Assembly: GCA_045864775.1 (NCBI GenBank)
Contig: BTVR01000001.1
Coordinates: 1,116,001-1,180,000, forward strand
Reading direction: 5' to 3'
Source of the DNA: Macondimonas sp045864775
GTDB lineage: Bacteria; Pseudomonadota; Gammaproteobacteria; UBA5335
DNA length: 64,000 nucleotides
Positions within the stretch are counted from its first letter, which is position 1. Each line of letters starts with the position of its first letter. Shown in pieces: positions 47,000 through 56,098 of this stretch. A model generated the notes under the pieces. That model had not been told where the DNA came from and did no database searches. It worked only from the letters and a program-made list of their open reading frames with translations. Both the position numbers and the translations under genes were made by a program.

Positions 47000-48239
47000 A
47001 GCGCAGCGCCTCGGCCGGCTCGGTACGCGCCGCGCGCCAGGCGGGATAGAGCGTGGAAAGCAGGGACAACGCGAAGGCCAGCACGGCGATCTGCACGATG
47101 TCGGCGATCTCCACGCGCGAGGGCAACTCGCTGATGTAGTACACATCCGCCGGCAGGAACTGGAACCCCACTGCCCGCTCGATGAGCGGCACGAGCGTTT
47201 CGACATTGACCGCCACCAGGGTCCCGACGGCAACGCCGGCCAGGGTCCCCACCACGCCGATCAGCACGCCCTGGACGATGAACACGCCCATGATGCTGGC
47301 CGGCGAGGCGCCGAGGGTGCGCAGGATGGCGATGTCGCCCTGCTTGTCGGTCACCACCATCACCAGGGTCGAGACGATGTTGAAAGCCGCAACGCCGACG
47401 ATCATGGCCAGGATGATGAACATCACGGTCTTTTCGGTGCGAATGGCGCGGAAGAAATTGGCGTGGCGGCGCGTCCAGTCGGTCGCGAAATAGCCCGGAT
47501 CCAACGTCTGCACCAGATCCCGACTCACCTGTGGCGCCCGATAGAGATCGTCCAGTTTGAGCCGCACGCCGCTCACGGCCTCGCCCAGATCCATCAGCCG
47601 CGCCGCATCCCGGAGATGCACGAAGGCCTGAGTGCGGTCGTATTCGTACATCCCCACCTCGAACACCCCCACCACCCGGAAGCGACGCAGCCGCGGGATG
47701 AGCCCGGCCGGCGTCAGGTTGGCCTGCGGCACCATGAGATCGACCGCGTCGCCGAGTCCCACCCCCAGCGCTTCGGCGAGCGCCTTGCCCAGCACCACGC
47801 CATAGCCGCCGTCGGTGAGGTCTTCCAGGCGCCCCGCCACCATGCGCCGCCCGACCTCCGACACCTGCCCCTCGCGCTCGGGCAAGACCCCATAGAGCAT
47901 GCCGCCTGTCAGGATGCGGGCGTGCCGGAAGATCGCCTCGCCCTCGATGTAGGGCGCCGTGCCGATCACCTGCGGGTGTCTGGCGGCCTGCTCGGCCAGG
48001 CGGGGCCAATCCTCCACGCGTACATCGAAGTTGCTCACGGTCGCATGCGCCGTCATGCCGAGGATGCGCTGGCGCAGTTCCTGCTCGAAGCCGTTCATCA
48101 CGGACAACACCACGATCAGGGCGGCCACGCCGAGCGCGACCCCCAGCATCGAGATGAGCGAGATGAAGGAAATGAAATGGTTGCGCCGGCGGGAGCGGCT
48201 GTAGCGCAGACCGATGAAGAGCTCGAAGGGGCGAAACAT
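46992..48239 (-). CDS. lolC: Lipoprotein-releasing permease LolC/LolE
   Basis: 415 residues with four membrane helices: one at the N-terminus (HFISFISLISMLGVALGVAA), a large periplasmic domain, and three at the end. ELFIGLRYSRSRRRNHFISF is typical of the family. Only one permease gene is present beside lolD, so the complex may be a homodimer (the LolF arrangement) unless a second copy lies elsewhere. It heads a ten-gene leftward run to the phosphatase gene. Confidence 0.93.
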
Positions 48240-48298
48240 AGCGGCGCATTAGAGCACACTTCAGGTCCGCCGCGCAGGCGGGGGGTCGCCCTCCGTTT

Positions 48299-49480
48299 TC
48301 AGGCATGCCGCGCGAAGCGCAGCAGGCCCGGCAAGGCCAGCGCCGTCAGCGCCGCGCCGGCCAGAAAAGTCGCGGGCGCGCCGAACAGGCTCCACAGCCC
48401 GCCGGCCAGGGCGCTGGCGAGAAAGGTCGCGCCGCCCGTCGCCAAGTGAAAGAAACCGAAGGCGGTGCCGCGCAAATCCGTCGGCGCCGCATCGGCAATC
48501 AGCGTCGCGAGCAGGCCCTGCGTCAGGCCCATGTGCAAGCCCCATAGCGCGGCGCCGCCCATCAGCAGGCCCGGATGCGTTGCAGCCGCCAGCGCCAGAT
48601 CGGCAGCGACCAACATGAGCAGGCCCGCCGCCATCAGGCGCGGGCGTGAACGGCGATCGGCAAGCAGGCCGGCCGGATATGCCGACGCGGCATAGGCCAG
48701 ATTCATCACCACCATGACCAGCGGCGCCCGGCTCATCGGCAATCCCAGAGTCTCGGCGCGCAGCACCAGAAACGCCTCGCTGAAGCGCGCCAGCGTCAGT
48801 ACGCTGGCCAGGCCCAGCACCGCCCAGTAGAGCCGCGGCAGCCGGCGCAGGGCCGCCCGTCGCAGCGGCCATGGCGCAGGGGGCTCATGCGCGGGCCGCT
48901 CGCGCGCGGGTTCGCGCACCAGCAGCACCAGCACCAGCACGGCCAGTACCGCCGGAACGACGGCAACCGACAGCACGGTGCGAACATCCCCGGCGAACCA
49001 TGCCATCAGCAGCAGCGCCAGCGCAGGCCCTGCGATCGCACCCACGGTATCGAGCGCCTGGCGCAGGCCGTAGGCCGCGCCGCGCACGGCGGGCGGCGTC
49101 AGATCCGCGACCAGCGCATCGCGGGGGGCGCCGCGTATGCCCTTGCCCACCCGATCGAGAAACCGCGCGACCAGCACCGTCGTCGCACTGCCGGCAAGCG
49201 GAAACAGCGGCTTGACGGCGGCCGCGAGCCCGTAACCGAGCACGGTGAGCCCCTTGCGGCGGCCCGCGCGGTCGCTCAGCACGCCTGAGAACACCTTCGC
49301 CACCGCCGCGGTCGCCTCGGCGATCCCCTCGATCAGCCCCACCATCGCCACCGAGGTACCCAGAGTCACCACCAGGAAGACGGGCAACAGGCTGTGGATC
49401 AGCTCCGAGGAGGTATCCATCAGCAGGCTGACGCCACCCAGGGCCCAGATCGCAGCCGGAATGCGGGGACGCGGGGACAT
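48299..49480 (-). CDS. MFS permease, substrate unknown
   Basis: 393 residues with twelve predicted membrane helices. The cytoplasmic loop motif between helices 2 and 3 is GVLSDRAGRRKGLTVLGYG, and ARFLDRVGKGIRGAPRDALV between helices 4 and 5 is typical of a group of MFS proteins of unknown substrate. The start is ATG 49480. It is transcribed alone, 60 bp past the lolC start, away from the tRNA-Ser gene. Confidence 0.9.
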   Translation of the reverse strand: MSPRPRIPAAIWALGGVSLLMDTSSELIHSLLPVFLVVTLGTSVAMVGLIEGIAEATAAVAKVFSGVLSDRAGRRKGLTVLGYGLAAAVKPLFPLAGSATTVLVARFLDRVGKGIRGAPRDALVADLTPPAVRGAAYGLRQALDTVGAIAGPALALLLMAWFAGDVRTVLSVAVVPAVLAVLVLVLLVREPARERPAHEPPAPWPLRRAALRRLPRLYWAVLGLASVLTLARFSEAFLVLRAETLGLPMSRAPLVMVVMNLAYAASAYPAGLLADRRSRPRLMAAGLLMLVAADLALAAATHPGLLMGGAALWGLHMGLTQGLLATLIADAAPTDLRGTAFGFFHLATGGATFLASALAGGLWSLFGAPATFLAGAALTALALPGLLRFARHA

Positions 49481-49559
49481 GGCGGGAGCTCCGTTTGTGA
49501 GGACCTTCGCGTGTCGGCTTTTACCGAGCAGAGAAATCCGCTAGACTGCGTGGCCCCGC

Positions 49560-49649
49560 GGAGAGGTGCCGGAGCGGTTGAACGGGGCGGTCTCGAAAAC
49601 CGTTGATCCCGCGAGGGATCCGAGGGTTCGAATCCCTCCTTCTCCGCCA
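49560..49649 (+). tRNA. tRNA-Ser (anticodon CGA)
   Basis: A full cloverleaf with the long variable arm of serine tRNAs. The acceptor stem pairs GGAGAGG (49560-49566) with CTTCTCC before G-CCA (end 49649); the anticodon CGA lies at 49594-49596 in loop CTCGAAA; the T arm reads GGTTCGAATCC. The CCA is encoded. Confidence 0.97.
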
Positions 49650-49848
49650 TCCTTCCCGTCGCCAGCCCGAGTTCTTCCCGCCGATTCGCCCGCACACAGA
49701 CGCGGGTGATCATCCATCACGGCGCGACGAACCCGTTATCGGCAAATGATATCGATGCCAAGCTTCGAGCACATCCTAACTTCCTGGAGTGCCCGTGCCC
49801 GTGCTGCCCGCGAATCCCTGGGATGGCCTGTCGCCGGACTAGCCGCTC

Positions 49849-50511
49849 GTGCTGCCGTCCGGTCGTCTCGCCGTCGAGAGCTACAACGAGTGCGAGAACG
49901 CGCGGGCAAACCCACGCGTAGAGCGGCTCATCCACACCAACCTGATGCCGGAGCCCCTCTTCGGCCCCTTCGATGCCCCGGTCGTCGTTCTGTTGCTGAA
50001 TCCCGGCGTCAGCGAGCAGGACGCCCAAGCCCATGCCAATCCCGCCCTGCGCACACGCCTGCTGGCGAATCTGCGGCGCGACACACGGGAAGAATGGCGC
50101 CAGCCCCATGTGCATCTCGTCGCTGACCTCGCGTATCCTGGCGCCGATTGGTGGCGCAGCGCAGTCGGACATCTCACGCGCGAGGCCGTCGACGGCGTCC
50201 CGCTCACCCCGAAAAGGATCGCCGGACGCCTGCTCGCGGTGCAGTTTTTCCCCTACCACTCCAGGGAATTCCACCACGGCTTGCTCCGGTTGCCCTCCCA
50301 GGACTTCGGCTTTGCGCTGGTCCGCCAAGCGATCGCGCGAGATGCCTTAACCATCATGCGCGGGGAAAAATACTGGCTCGGCGCCGTTCCGGAGTTGGCG
50401 CGCCATCGCTCGGTGGCGCGCCTGAACGCGCCGATCAACGCAGCGCTTACGCCGGGCAATGTGGGCGAATCGGTGTACCAGCAACTGCATGCACGTTTGG
50501 CCCACGATTGA
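49849..50511 (+). CDS. Conserved hypothetical protein, possibly 5'-truncated by a TAG
   Basis: About 220 residues I do not recognise, beginning at GTG 49849. Coding is supported by codon pattern and sensible protein sequence (AVESYNECENARANPRVERL; APVVVLLLNPGVSEQDAQAH; LLAVQFFPYHSREFHHGLL). VVVLLLNPG loosely recalls the uracil-DNA-glycosylase-like fold, not enough to assign. Upstream in frame, GTG 49795 (after CTGGAG) gives VPVLPANPWDGLSPD, then a TAG at 49840, then PLVLPSGRLAVES. The uninterrupted sense on both sides suggests a nonsense mutation of an original start at 49795. Confidence 0.6.
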   Translation: MLPSGRLAVESYNECENARANPRVERLIHTNLMPEPLFGPFDAPVVVLLLNPGVSEQDAQAHANPALRTRLLANLRRDTREEWRQPHVHLVADLAYPGADWWRSAVGHLTREAVDGVPLTPKRIAGRLLAVQFFPYHSREFHHGLLRLPSQDFGFALVRQAIARDALTIMRGEKYWLGAVPELARHRSVARLNAPINAALTPGNVGESVYQQLHARLAHD

Positions 50512-50549
50512 CGACGCGGCGGGCCGAGCGCACCCGACCCCGCGCGGGC

Positions 50550-51278
50550 CTACTCCCAGTCGAAACGCGGCAAATTGACCAGCGCGCGCCGCAGCGCGTT
50601 CTGCCACTCTTCCTTCACCGCCGCATAGAACGGCGTATCGAGGTCGAAAGTCTGTTGCCGGAACACCTGCAGGTCGCCGGTCCGGTACAGCAGCAGCTCC
50701 ACCGGCGGGCCGACGGAAATGTTGCTGCGCATGGTCGAATCGATCGAGACCAGCGCGGCCCGCGCCGCGTCTTCCAGCGACATGGCGCGGTGGATGTTGC
50801 GATCGAGAATGGGTTTGCCGTATTTGATCTCGCCGATCTGCAGGAACGGCATCTGTTCCGAACACCCGATGAAATTGCCTTCGGGGTAAACGAGAAAGAT
50901 GTCCGGGCGTCCCTTGCCGACCTGCCCGCCGATGATGAAGGTGGAGGTCGTATCCACCAGCCCGCCGGCGGCGGCACCGCCCGCGCTCTGGACGTGGCGA
51001 CTGACCCGCCCGACATAGCCCGCGATTTCGTCGATGTTCTCGAAAGTCAGCAGACTCTCCGATGCGTGAGGATCATCCGCCTGTCGCCTGAGCGCCGTGA
51101 CCACCTGCTGCGTCGTCGCCAGATTGCCCGCACTGAGCAGCACCACGACGCGATCGCCGGGATACTCGAACACGAACATCTTGCTGTAGGTGCCCACGTG
51201 ATCGACGCCGGCATTGGTGCGGGAATCGGACGCAAAGACGAGTCCCTGGTCGCATCGGACAGCGAGGCAGTAGGTCAT
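50550..51278 (-). CDS. Anbu (bacterial proteasome-like peptidase)
   Basis: A 242-residue Ntn-hydrolase of the Anbu family, the bacterial proteasome homologue. It starts MTYCLAVRCDQGLVFASDSR, so removal of Met exposes the predicted nucleophile Thr; the lysine and aspartates of the fold follow (SDSRTNAGVDHVGTYSKMF). Anbu genes are usually with ATP-grasp, alpha-E and transglutaminase genes; none is present here, the gene standing alone and divergent from an alpha/beta hydrolase. ATG 51278 matches the family start. Confidence 0.93.
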   Translation of the reverse strand: MTYCLAVRCDQGLVFASDSRTNAGVDHVGTYSKMFVFEYPGDRVVVLLSAGNLATTQQVVTALRRQADDPHASESLLTFENIDEIAGYVGRVSRHVQSAGGAAAGGLVDTTSTFIIGGQVGKGRPDIFLVYPEGNFIGCSEQMPFLQIGEIKYGKPILDRNIHRAMSLEDAARAALVSIDSTMRSNISVGPPVELLLYRTGDLQVFRQQTFDLDTPFYAAVKEEWQNALRRALVNLPRFDWE

Positions 51279-51375
51279 GTTCGGTCCATTTGGCAACGCA
51301 TCGGCAGGCGCGTGATGATACCACGCCCATGACGGGCGACGCTGGGCAAGCCTGCCGCAACGAACAGGAATTCCG

Positions 51376-52275
51376 ATGCGCGAACCCGGACTGAACATCG
51401 AGCCGCCACAGCGGCCGTTCCTCAGCCAGACGTTGCCCATCCGCGGCCTCGCCTGCCATTTGCAGCACTGGCCGGGCACCGGCGGCCCCCTGTGCGTGCT
51501 GCTGCACGGCTGGATGGACGCCGGCGCGAGTTTTCGGTTTCTGGTCGACGCCTTGCCGACGGACTGGGAGGTGGTCGCGCCCGACTGGCGCGGTTTCGGG
51601 AAAAGCGAATGGGCATCGGGGACCTATTATTTTCCCGAATACCTCGCTGATCTCGACGCTTTGTTGGCGCACCTCAGCCCCGCGGCGCCGGTGTGGCTGG
51701 TCGGACACAGCATGGGCGGCAATGTGGCCAGCCTGTATGCCGGGATCCGGCCCGAGCGGGTGGCGCGACTGGTGAGCCTCGAGGGCCTGGGTTTGCAGCC
51801 GGCGTCGCCGTCCGCGGCGCCCGCCCACTATCGAGCCTGGCTCGCGGAGCAACACGATCGGCGCGCACCGCGCACCTACGCGGATTGGGCAAGCCTCATC
51901 GAGAGGCTGCGGCGTGGCAACCCCCGCCTCACGCCGGAACGCGCCGCCGTCGTCGCTCGCGCATGGGCGGCCGAGACGCCGGCGGGTCCGACGCTGCGCG
52001 CCGATCCGCGCCACAAGCTGCGCGGTCCGCTGCTGTATCGGCTCGATGAGGCGCGGGCCTGCTGGCGTGCGATCCGTGCACCGACGCTGTGGGTGATGGG
52101 GAACGATTCACCGTATGCGCGACTGGACGCAAGCCTGCTCGACGAGAACCGCCGATGCTTTCGACACCTGACCGAGGTCCGGCTGGACGACTGCGGACAC
52201 ATGATGCATCACGATCAGCCACGCGCCGTGGCGCAGGCCGTCGCGGACTTCATGCGATCGGACGGGAACGAATGA
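51376..52275 (+). CDS. Alpha/beta hydrolase
   Basis: A 299-residue alpha/beta-hydrolase-fold enzyme. Oxyanion motif LLHGWMDAGASF, nucleophile elbow GHSMGG (Ser about 113), and catalytic His near the end in DCGHMMHHDQP. The general likeness is to epoxide-hydrolase/haloalkane-type and YbfF-type esterases; substrate unknown. Convergent with the tRNA-Cys gene. Confidence 0.9.
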   Translation: MREPGLNIEPPQRPFLSQTLPIRGLACHLQHWPGTGGPLCVLLHGWMDAGASFRFLVDALPTDWEVVAPDWRGFGKSEWASGTYYFPEYLADLDALLAHLSPAAPVWLVGHSMGGNVASLYAGIRPERVARLVSLEGLGLQPASPSAAPAHYRAWLAEQHDRRAPRTYADWASLIERLRRGNPRLTPERAAVVARAWAAETPAGPTLRADPRHKLRGPLLYRLDEARACWRAIRAPTLWVMGNDSPYARLDASLLDENRRCFRHLTEVRLDDCGHMMHHDQPRAVAQAVADFMRSDGNE

Positions 52276-52296
52276 GACGCGAGGCGCCCGGGAGGA

Positions 52297-52370
52297 TGGA
52301 GGCTAGGGCCGGAATCGAACCGACGTACACGGCTTTGCAGGCCGCTGCATGACCACTCTGCCACCCAGCC
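52297..52370 (-). tRNA. tRNA-Cys (anticodon GCA)
   Basis: Cloverleaf with acceptor GGCTGGG (from 52370) pairing with CCTAGCC before T-CCA (ends 52297), anticodon GCA at 52338-52336, and T loop GGTTCGATTCC. CCA is encoded. It follows tRNA-Gly by 75 bp and is probably co-transcribed, like glyW-cysT of E. coli. Confidence 0.97.
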
Positions 52371-52445
52371 TTTTGCAGCGAAATTGGTTCGTTGCCTTGA
52401 AGGCGAAGCCGGACCAGCGCGACGAGGCCGGTCCGATGCCAATTC

Positions 52446-52520
52446 TGGAGCGGGAAACGAGATTCGAACTCGCGACCCCAACCTTGGCAAGGTTGTGCTC
52501 TACCACTGAGCTATTCCCGC
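52446..52520 (-). tRNA. tRNA-Gly (anticodon GCC)
   Basis: 75 nt with acceptor GCGGGAA, D arm AGCTCAGTGGTAGAGC, anticodon GCC at 52488-52486 and T arm GAGTTCGAATCTC, ending in encoded CCA. First gene of the tRNA-Gly/tRNA-Cys pair; divergent from rpoH. Confidence 0.97.
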
Positions 52521-52603
52521 TTTGGTGAGAGCGGGATTTTAGCAGCGCCGCGCCAAAGGTCAAGAGCGGACGTGTCGCGACGGACGCGGAACCTTCCCGC
52601 CCG

Positions 52604-52630
52604 TTGGCACTCTGAGCACGGGAGTGCCAA
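52604..52630. promoter_or_regulatory. CIRCE element (HrcA operator) upstream of rpoH
   Basis: TTGGCACTC (52604-52612), nine bases, GAGTGCCAA (52622-52630): a perfect 9-bp inverted repeat with the exact 9-bp spacing of CIRCE (consensus TTAGCACTC-N9-GAGTGCTAA), differing only by one symmetric base pair. It lies 36 bp before the rpoH start and just upstream of an extended -10-like TGGTATAAA (52638-52646). HrcA binding here would repress rpoH. Confidence 0.85.
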
Positions 52631-52666
52631 AATGCAATGGTATAAACGCCCGAGGACGATCCTGCC

Positions 52667-53530
52667 ATGAGCGCAACCACCTTGACCGCGATGAGTCGCG
52701 AATTGCCGGCCGTGACCGACAGTCTGGACGCCTATCTGGCGCGGATCAGTCAGGTGCCGCTGCTCAGTGCCGAGGCCGAACAGACGCTCGCGCGGCGCTG
52801 GTGGAAAGAGCAGGACCTCGATGCGGCGCGCGAGCTGGTGCTGAGCAATCTGCGCTTCGTCGCCCACATCGCGCGCGGCTATCGCGGTTACGGCCTGCCC
52901 CAGGCCGACCTGATCCAGGAAGGCAACATCGGCCTGATGAAGGCGGTGAAACGCTTCGACCCCGACGTCGGGGTGCGACTGGTGTCTTTCGCAGTGCATT
53001 GGATCAAGGCCGAGATCCACGAGTACATCCTGCGCAACTGGCGCATCGTCAAGGTGGCGACGACCAAGGCGCAACGCAAGCTGTTCTTCCATCTGCGCAG
53101 CGCCAAGCAACGCCTGGGATGGTTCAACCAGGAAGAGGCGGAAACCGTGGCCCAGGAACTGGGCGTGCCCACCGAGACCGTGTGGGAGATGGAGGCGCGG
53201 CTGAGCGGGCAGGACATCGGGCTCGACCCCCTGATGGACTCAGACGACGAGGCGTCTCACCGCGCGCCGCTGCACTTTCTGGCAGCGCCTGATGCCGATC
53301 CCGCGGACCTGATCGCGGACGAGGACTGGACGCGCCAGACGCATGCCGATCTCCAGGCCGCTCTGGGCGAACTGGACGCACGCAGCCGCGATGTGCTGTT
53401 TCGGCGCTGGGCGCAGGAGCCCAAAGCCACACTGCATGAGTTGGCGGCGAGCCACGGGGTCTCCGCCGAGCGCATCCGTCAGATCGAGGCGAACGCCTTG
53501 CGGAAGCTGCGCGCCTCGCTCGCCGCTTGA
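52667..53530 (+). CDS. rpoH: Heat-shock sigma factor sigma-32
   Basis: A 287-residue sigma-70-family factor. Region 2 has LRFVAHIARGYRGYGLPQADLI and EGNIGLMKAVKRFDP; the RpoH-specific box is QRKLFFHLR (E. coli QRKLFFNLR); region 4 ends with HGVSAERIRQIEANALRKLR. It directs transcription of chaperones and proteases. Usually ftsYEX precede rpoH, but here tRNA genes do. A CIRCE element in its leader points to additional HrcA control. Confidence 0.96.
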   Translation: MSATTLTAMSRELPAVTDSLDAYLARISQVPLLSAEAEQTLARRWWKEQDLDAARELVLSNLRFVAHIARGYRGYGLPQADLIQEGNIGLMKAVKRFDPDVGVRLVSFAVHWIKAEIHEYILRNWRIVKVATTKAQRKLFFHLRSAKQRLGWFNQEEAETVAQELGVPTETVWEMEARLSGQDIGLDPLMDSDDEASHRAPLHFLAAPDADPADLIADEDWTRQTHADLQAALGELDARSRDVLFRRWAQEPKATLHELAASHGVSAERIRQIEANALRKLRASLAA

Positions 53531-53548
53531 ACCGTTCGGGACCGCGCT

Positions 53549-54451
53549 TCACGCGCGGGGCAGGTAGTGGTCGACGAGCAGCAGGGCGAACAAGGCCATC
53601 AGATAGGTGATGGAGTAACCGAAAGTCCGCATGGGCAAGTCAGGCCGGGTAGAAAAGCGCATCGCCAGCGCGTAATAGAGGAACACGGCGCCCAGCACGA
53701 GCGCCCCCACCAAATAGACCGGCCCGCTCATGTGCGTCACATAGGGCAGGATGCTGACGACAACCAGCAAAACGGTATAAAGCAGGATCTGCACCCGCGT
53801 GAACGCCACGCCATGCGTGACCGGCAGCATGGGAATGTCCACCTTGGCATATTCGTCCACGCGGTGAATGGCGAGCGCCCAGAAATGGGGCGGCGTCCAC
53901 ACGAACACGATCAGAAACAGCAACAGCGCATGCGCATCCAGGCTGCCGGTCACGGCCGTCCATCCCAGTACCGGCGGCGCCGCGCCGGCCGCACCGCCGA
54001 TGACGATGTTCTGCGGCGTGGCACGCTTGAGATAGGCGGTGTAGACCACCGCGTACCCCACCAACGATGCCAGGGTCAGGATGGCTGTCAGCACGTTCAC
54101 CCATCCGGCGAGGATCACCATCGAGGCGCTGCCGAGCGCTGCGGCGAAGATCAGGCTTTGCGCCACGCCCAAAGAACCGGTCGGCAACGGCCGGCGCTGG
54201 GTCCGCGCCATGCGCGCGTCCGCCTGACGATCCAGCACGTGATTGATGACCGCCGCCGATGCTGCCGCCAGCCAGATCCCAGCCGAGCCCAGCGTCAACG
54301 CCCGCCACGGGATCTCTCGGGGCGGCGTCGCCAGGAACATGCCCACGACCGCCGTGAAGACCAGCAGCGCCACGACACGCGGCTTGGTCAGATCGAGGTA
54401 GGCCCGCCAGCGCGGACCGGCGCGCAGCGTCGCGTTCGATTCAGACGGCAT
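53549..54451 (-). CDS. ctaB: Protoheme IX farnesyltransferase (heme O synthase)
   Basis: 300 residues, UbiA-family prenyltransferase with about eight membrane helices. The polyprenyl-diphosphate site is seen in NHVLDRQADARMARTQRRPLP (D-x3-D) and the second in HRVDEYAKVDIPMLPV. It makes heme O from heme B for the aa3 oxidase. ATG 54451 overlaps the ctaA end by 11 nt; it is the last gene of the assembly operon. Confidence 0.96.
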   Translation of the reverse strand: MPSESNATLRAGPRWRAYLDLTKPRVVALLVFTAVVGMFLATPPREIPWRALTLGSAGIWLAAASAAVINHVLDRQADARMARTQRRPLPTGSLGVAQSLIFAAALGSASMVILAGWVNVLTAILTLASLVGYAVVYTAYLKRATPQNIVIGGAAGAAPPVLGWTAVTGSLDAHALLLFLIVFVWTPPHFWALAIHRVDEYAKVDIPMLPVTHGVAFTRVQILLYTVLLVVVSILPYVTHMSGPVYLVGALVLGAVFLYYALAMRFSTRPDLPMRTFGYSITYLMALFALLLVDHYLPRA

Positions 54452-55475
54452 GGCTTCGCCGCGCCTGCGGCGCACCCGCCATCAGATGGATGACGCCGAC
54501 CAGCGTGAGCAGCAGCAAGGCTGCCCCTGCATGATGGGCCGCCGCGACCGGCAAGGGCAGGTGGCCCATGACCGTGGCGATACCCAGACTGACCTGTAAC
54601 AGCAAGGCGCCGAGCAGCAGCGCGGCGGCACGGCGCAGGACGGGACGCGGCGGCGCCAGGATCAATGCCAGCGCGAAGCCGCTCAACACGAGGAACGTGA
54701 TCGCGGCGCCCAACCGATGAGCGAGATGGATGGCGACGCGCCCGCGATTGTCCAGCACGCCGCCTTCATAGTCGATGCCGATGCCGCGCCACAGAATGAA
54801 GCCCTCGTCGAAATCCGCCTCGGGCCACCACTGCCCGTGGCACGTGGGGAAATCGGGGCAGGCCAGGGCCGCGTAATTGCTGCTGGTCCAGCCGCCCAGG
54901 GCGATCTGGCCGAAGAGCACGAGCAGCGCACCACACGCCGCCCAGCGCCATGGTCCCCGAGTCGGCGCCTCGGTGCCCACACCGATCGCGCCGGCACGCA
55001 GGGTGACCCATGCCAAGAGCGCCAGCGTCGACAGTCCGCCGAGCAGATGTCCCATGACGATCAACGGCTTGAGCAGCCACGTGACCGTCAGCATGCCGAG
55101 GACCGATTGAAAGACGATCAGCACGAGCAAGAGCAGCGGCAACAACACCGGCTGGCCGGGAATGCCGCGCCGCCGCCAGGCCAGAATCGCCAGCGCGAGC
55201 ACCAGCAGGCCAAGTGTGCCCGCGACATAGCGGTGCGTCATCTCCTTCCACGCCTTGGCAGGTTCGACGTGACGCTCCGGATAGGCCTCGTTTGCGGCGC
55301 TGAGGTTCGCGGCCTGATCCGGCACCTTCCAATGACCGTAGCAGCCCGGCCAGTCGGGGCAGCCGAGCCCGGCATCCGACAGCCGCACATAGGCCCCGAG
55401 CACGACCAGACCGAAGGTGAGTACGGTGGCAAACGCCGCCAGGCGGAAGAACCAGGTATCGCGCATCGCTTTCAT
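54441..55475 (-). CDS. ctaA: Heme A synthase
   Basis: A 344-residue membrane enzyme oxidising heme O to heme A, with eight membrane helices in two related halves. Heme-ligand histidines are visible in KEMTHRYVAGTLGLLVLA and HLLGGLSTLALL in the first half, and IHLAHRLGAAITFLVLSG and AAHHAGAALLLLTLV in the second. Paired cysteines occur in each half (LGCPDWPGCYGHW; ACPDFPTCHGQW). Start ATG 55475 overlaps the sco-like stop. Confidence 0.96.
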   Translation of the reverse strand: MKAMRDTWFFRLAAFATVLTFGLVVLGAYVRLSDAGLGCPDWPGCYGHWKVPDQAANLSAANEAYPERHVEPAKAWKEMTHRYVAGTLGLLVLALAILAWRRRGIPGQPVLLPLLLLVLIVFQSVLGMLTVTWLLKPLIVMGHLLGGLSTLALLAWVTLRAGAIGVGTEAPTRGPWRWAACGALLVLFGQIALGGWTSSNYAALACPDFPTCHGQWWPEADFDEGFILWRGIGIDYEGGVLDNRGRVAIHLAHRLGAAITFLVLSGFALALILAPPRPVLRRAAALLLGALLLQVSLGIATVMGHLPLPVAAAHHAGAALLLLTLVGVIHLMAGAPQARRSHAV

Positions 55476-56098
55476 CCCACGTGGGACAGGCGCAACAGGC
55501 GCCTGAGGTCGGTCAGGACATCCTTCGGGTCGTGATCCGCACCGTAGCGCAAGACGAGGTTGCCCAAAGGATCGACGACGTACAGATTGGCGCCCGCCCA
55601 AGTCTCTGCGGCATGTGCACGCCGGATCTGCTCCTCGACCGCCGGCGCACTCAGAACGGCCACGATCAAGTCGGGGTGCAGTGCGCGCAGCGCTTCCAGG
55701 GAAGCAGGATCGGCCGGCGGCGCCCTGAGCAGATAGATCCGCTGCACCCGCTCGGTTTCCTTGCCGAGCGCCGTGCGGACCTGTCGGATCTGATAGAGGA
55801 AATGCTGGCAAGCGTCATTGCACGTCGGCGCTCCGGGATACACCAGCGACCAGCGACCCCGAAGCACCTCCGACGCCAGCGGCCGGCCGTCGAGACCGGT
55901 GATCCGGATCTCCTCCAGAGTCTGGATCGGCATCAGCAGCTCGCCATGGTTGGCGCGCTGCTGCGGCAAGGGCCAGCGATCAGCATGCCGATACCACAGC
56001 GAGGCCAGCAGCAGCGGGCCAAAGAAGAGCGCGGCCAGCGCCAGCAGCAGCATCCGGCCGCGCCATTGGGCGCCGCTCCCGGCTTTCACGTGTGTCAT
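55472..56098 (-). CDS. SCO-like cytochrome oxidase assembly protein
   Basis: 208 residues with one N-terminal membrane helix (LLLALAALFFGPLLLASLWY) and a periplasmic thioredoxin-like domain. The copper/thiol motif C-x3-C is in GAPTCNDACQHFLYQIRQ. It is a divergent relative of Sco1; in the Pseudomonas order a protein like this sits between SURF1 and CtaA. Overlaps both neighbours by 4 nt. Confidence 0.85.
   Translation of the reverse strand: MTHVKAGSGAQWRGRMLLLALAALFFGPLLLASLWYRHADRWPLPQQRANHGELLMPIQTLEEIRITGLDGRPLASEVLRGRWSLVYPGAPTCNDACQHFLYQIRQVRTALGKETERVQRIYLLRAPPADPASLEALRALHPDLIVAVLSAPAVEEQIRRAHAAETWAGANLYVVDPLGNLVLRYGADHDPKDVLTDLRRLLRLSHVG

Noticed and set aside
51376..52275. bioH identity for the alpha/beta hydrolase
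   Set aside because: It is far from the bio genes and about 40 residues longer than BioH, with no BioH-specific sequence that I can identify.
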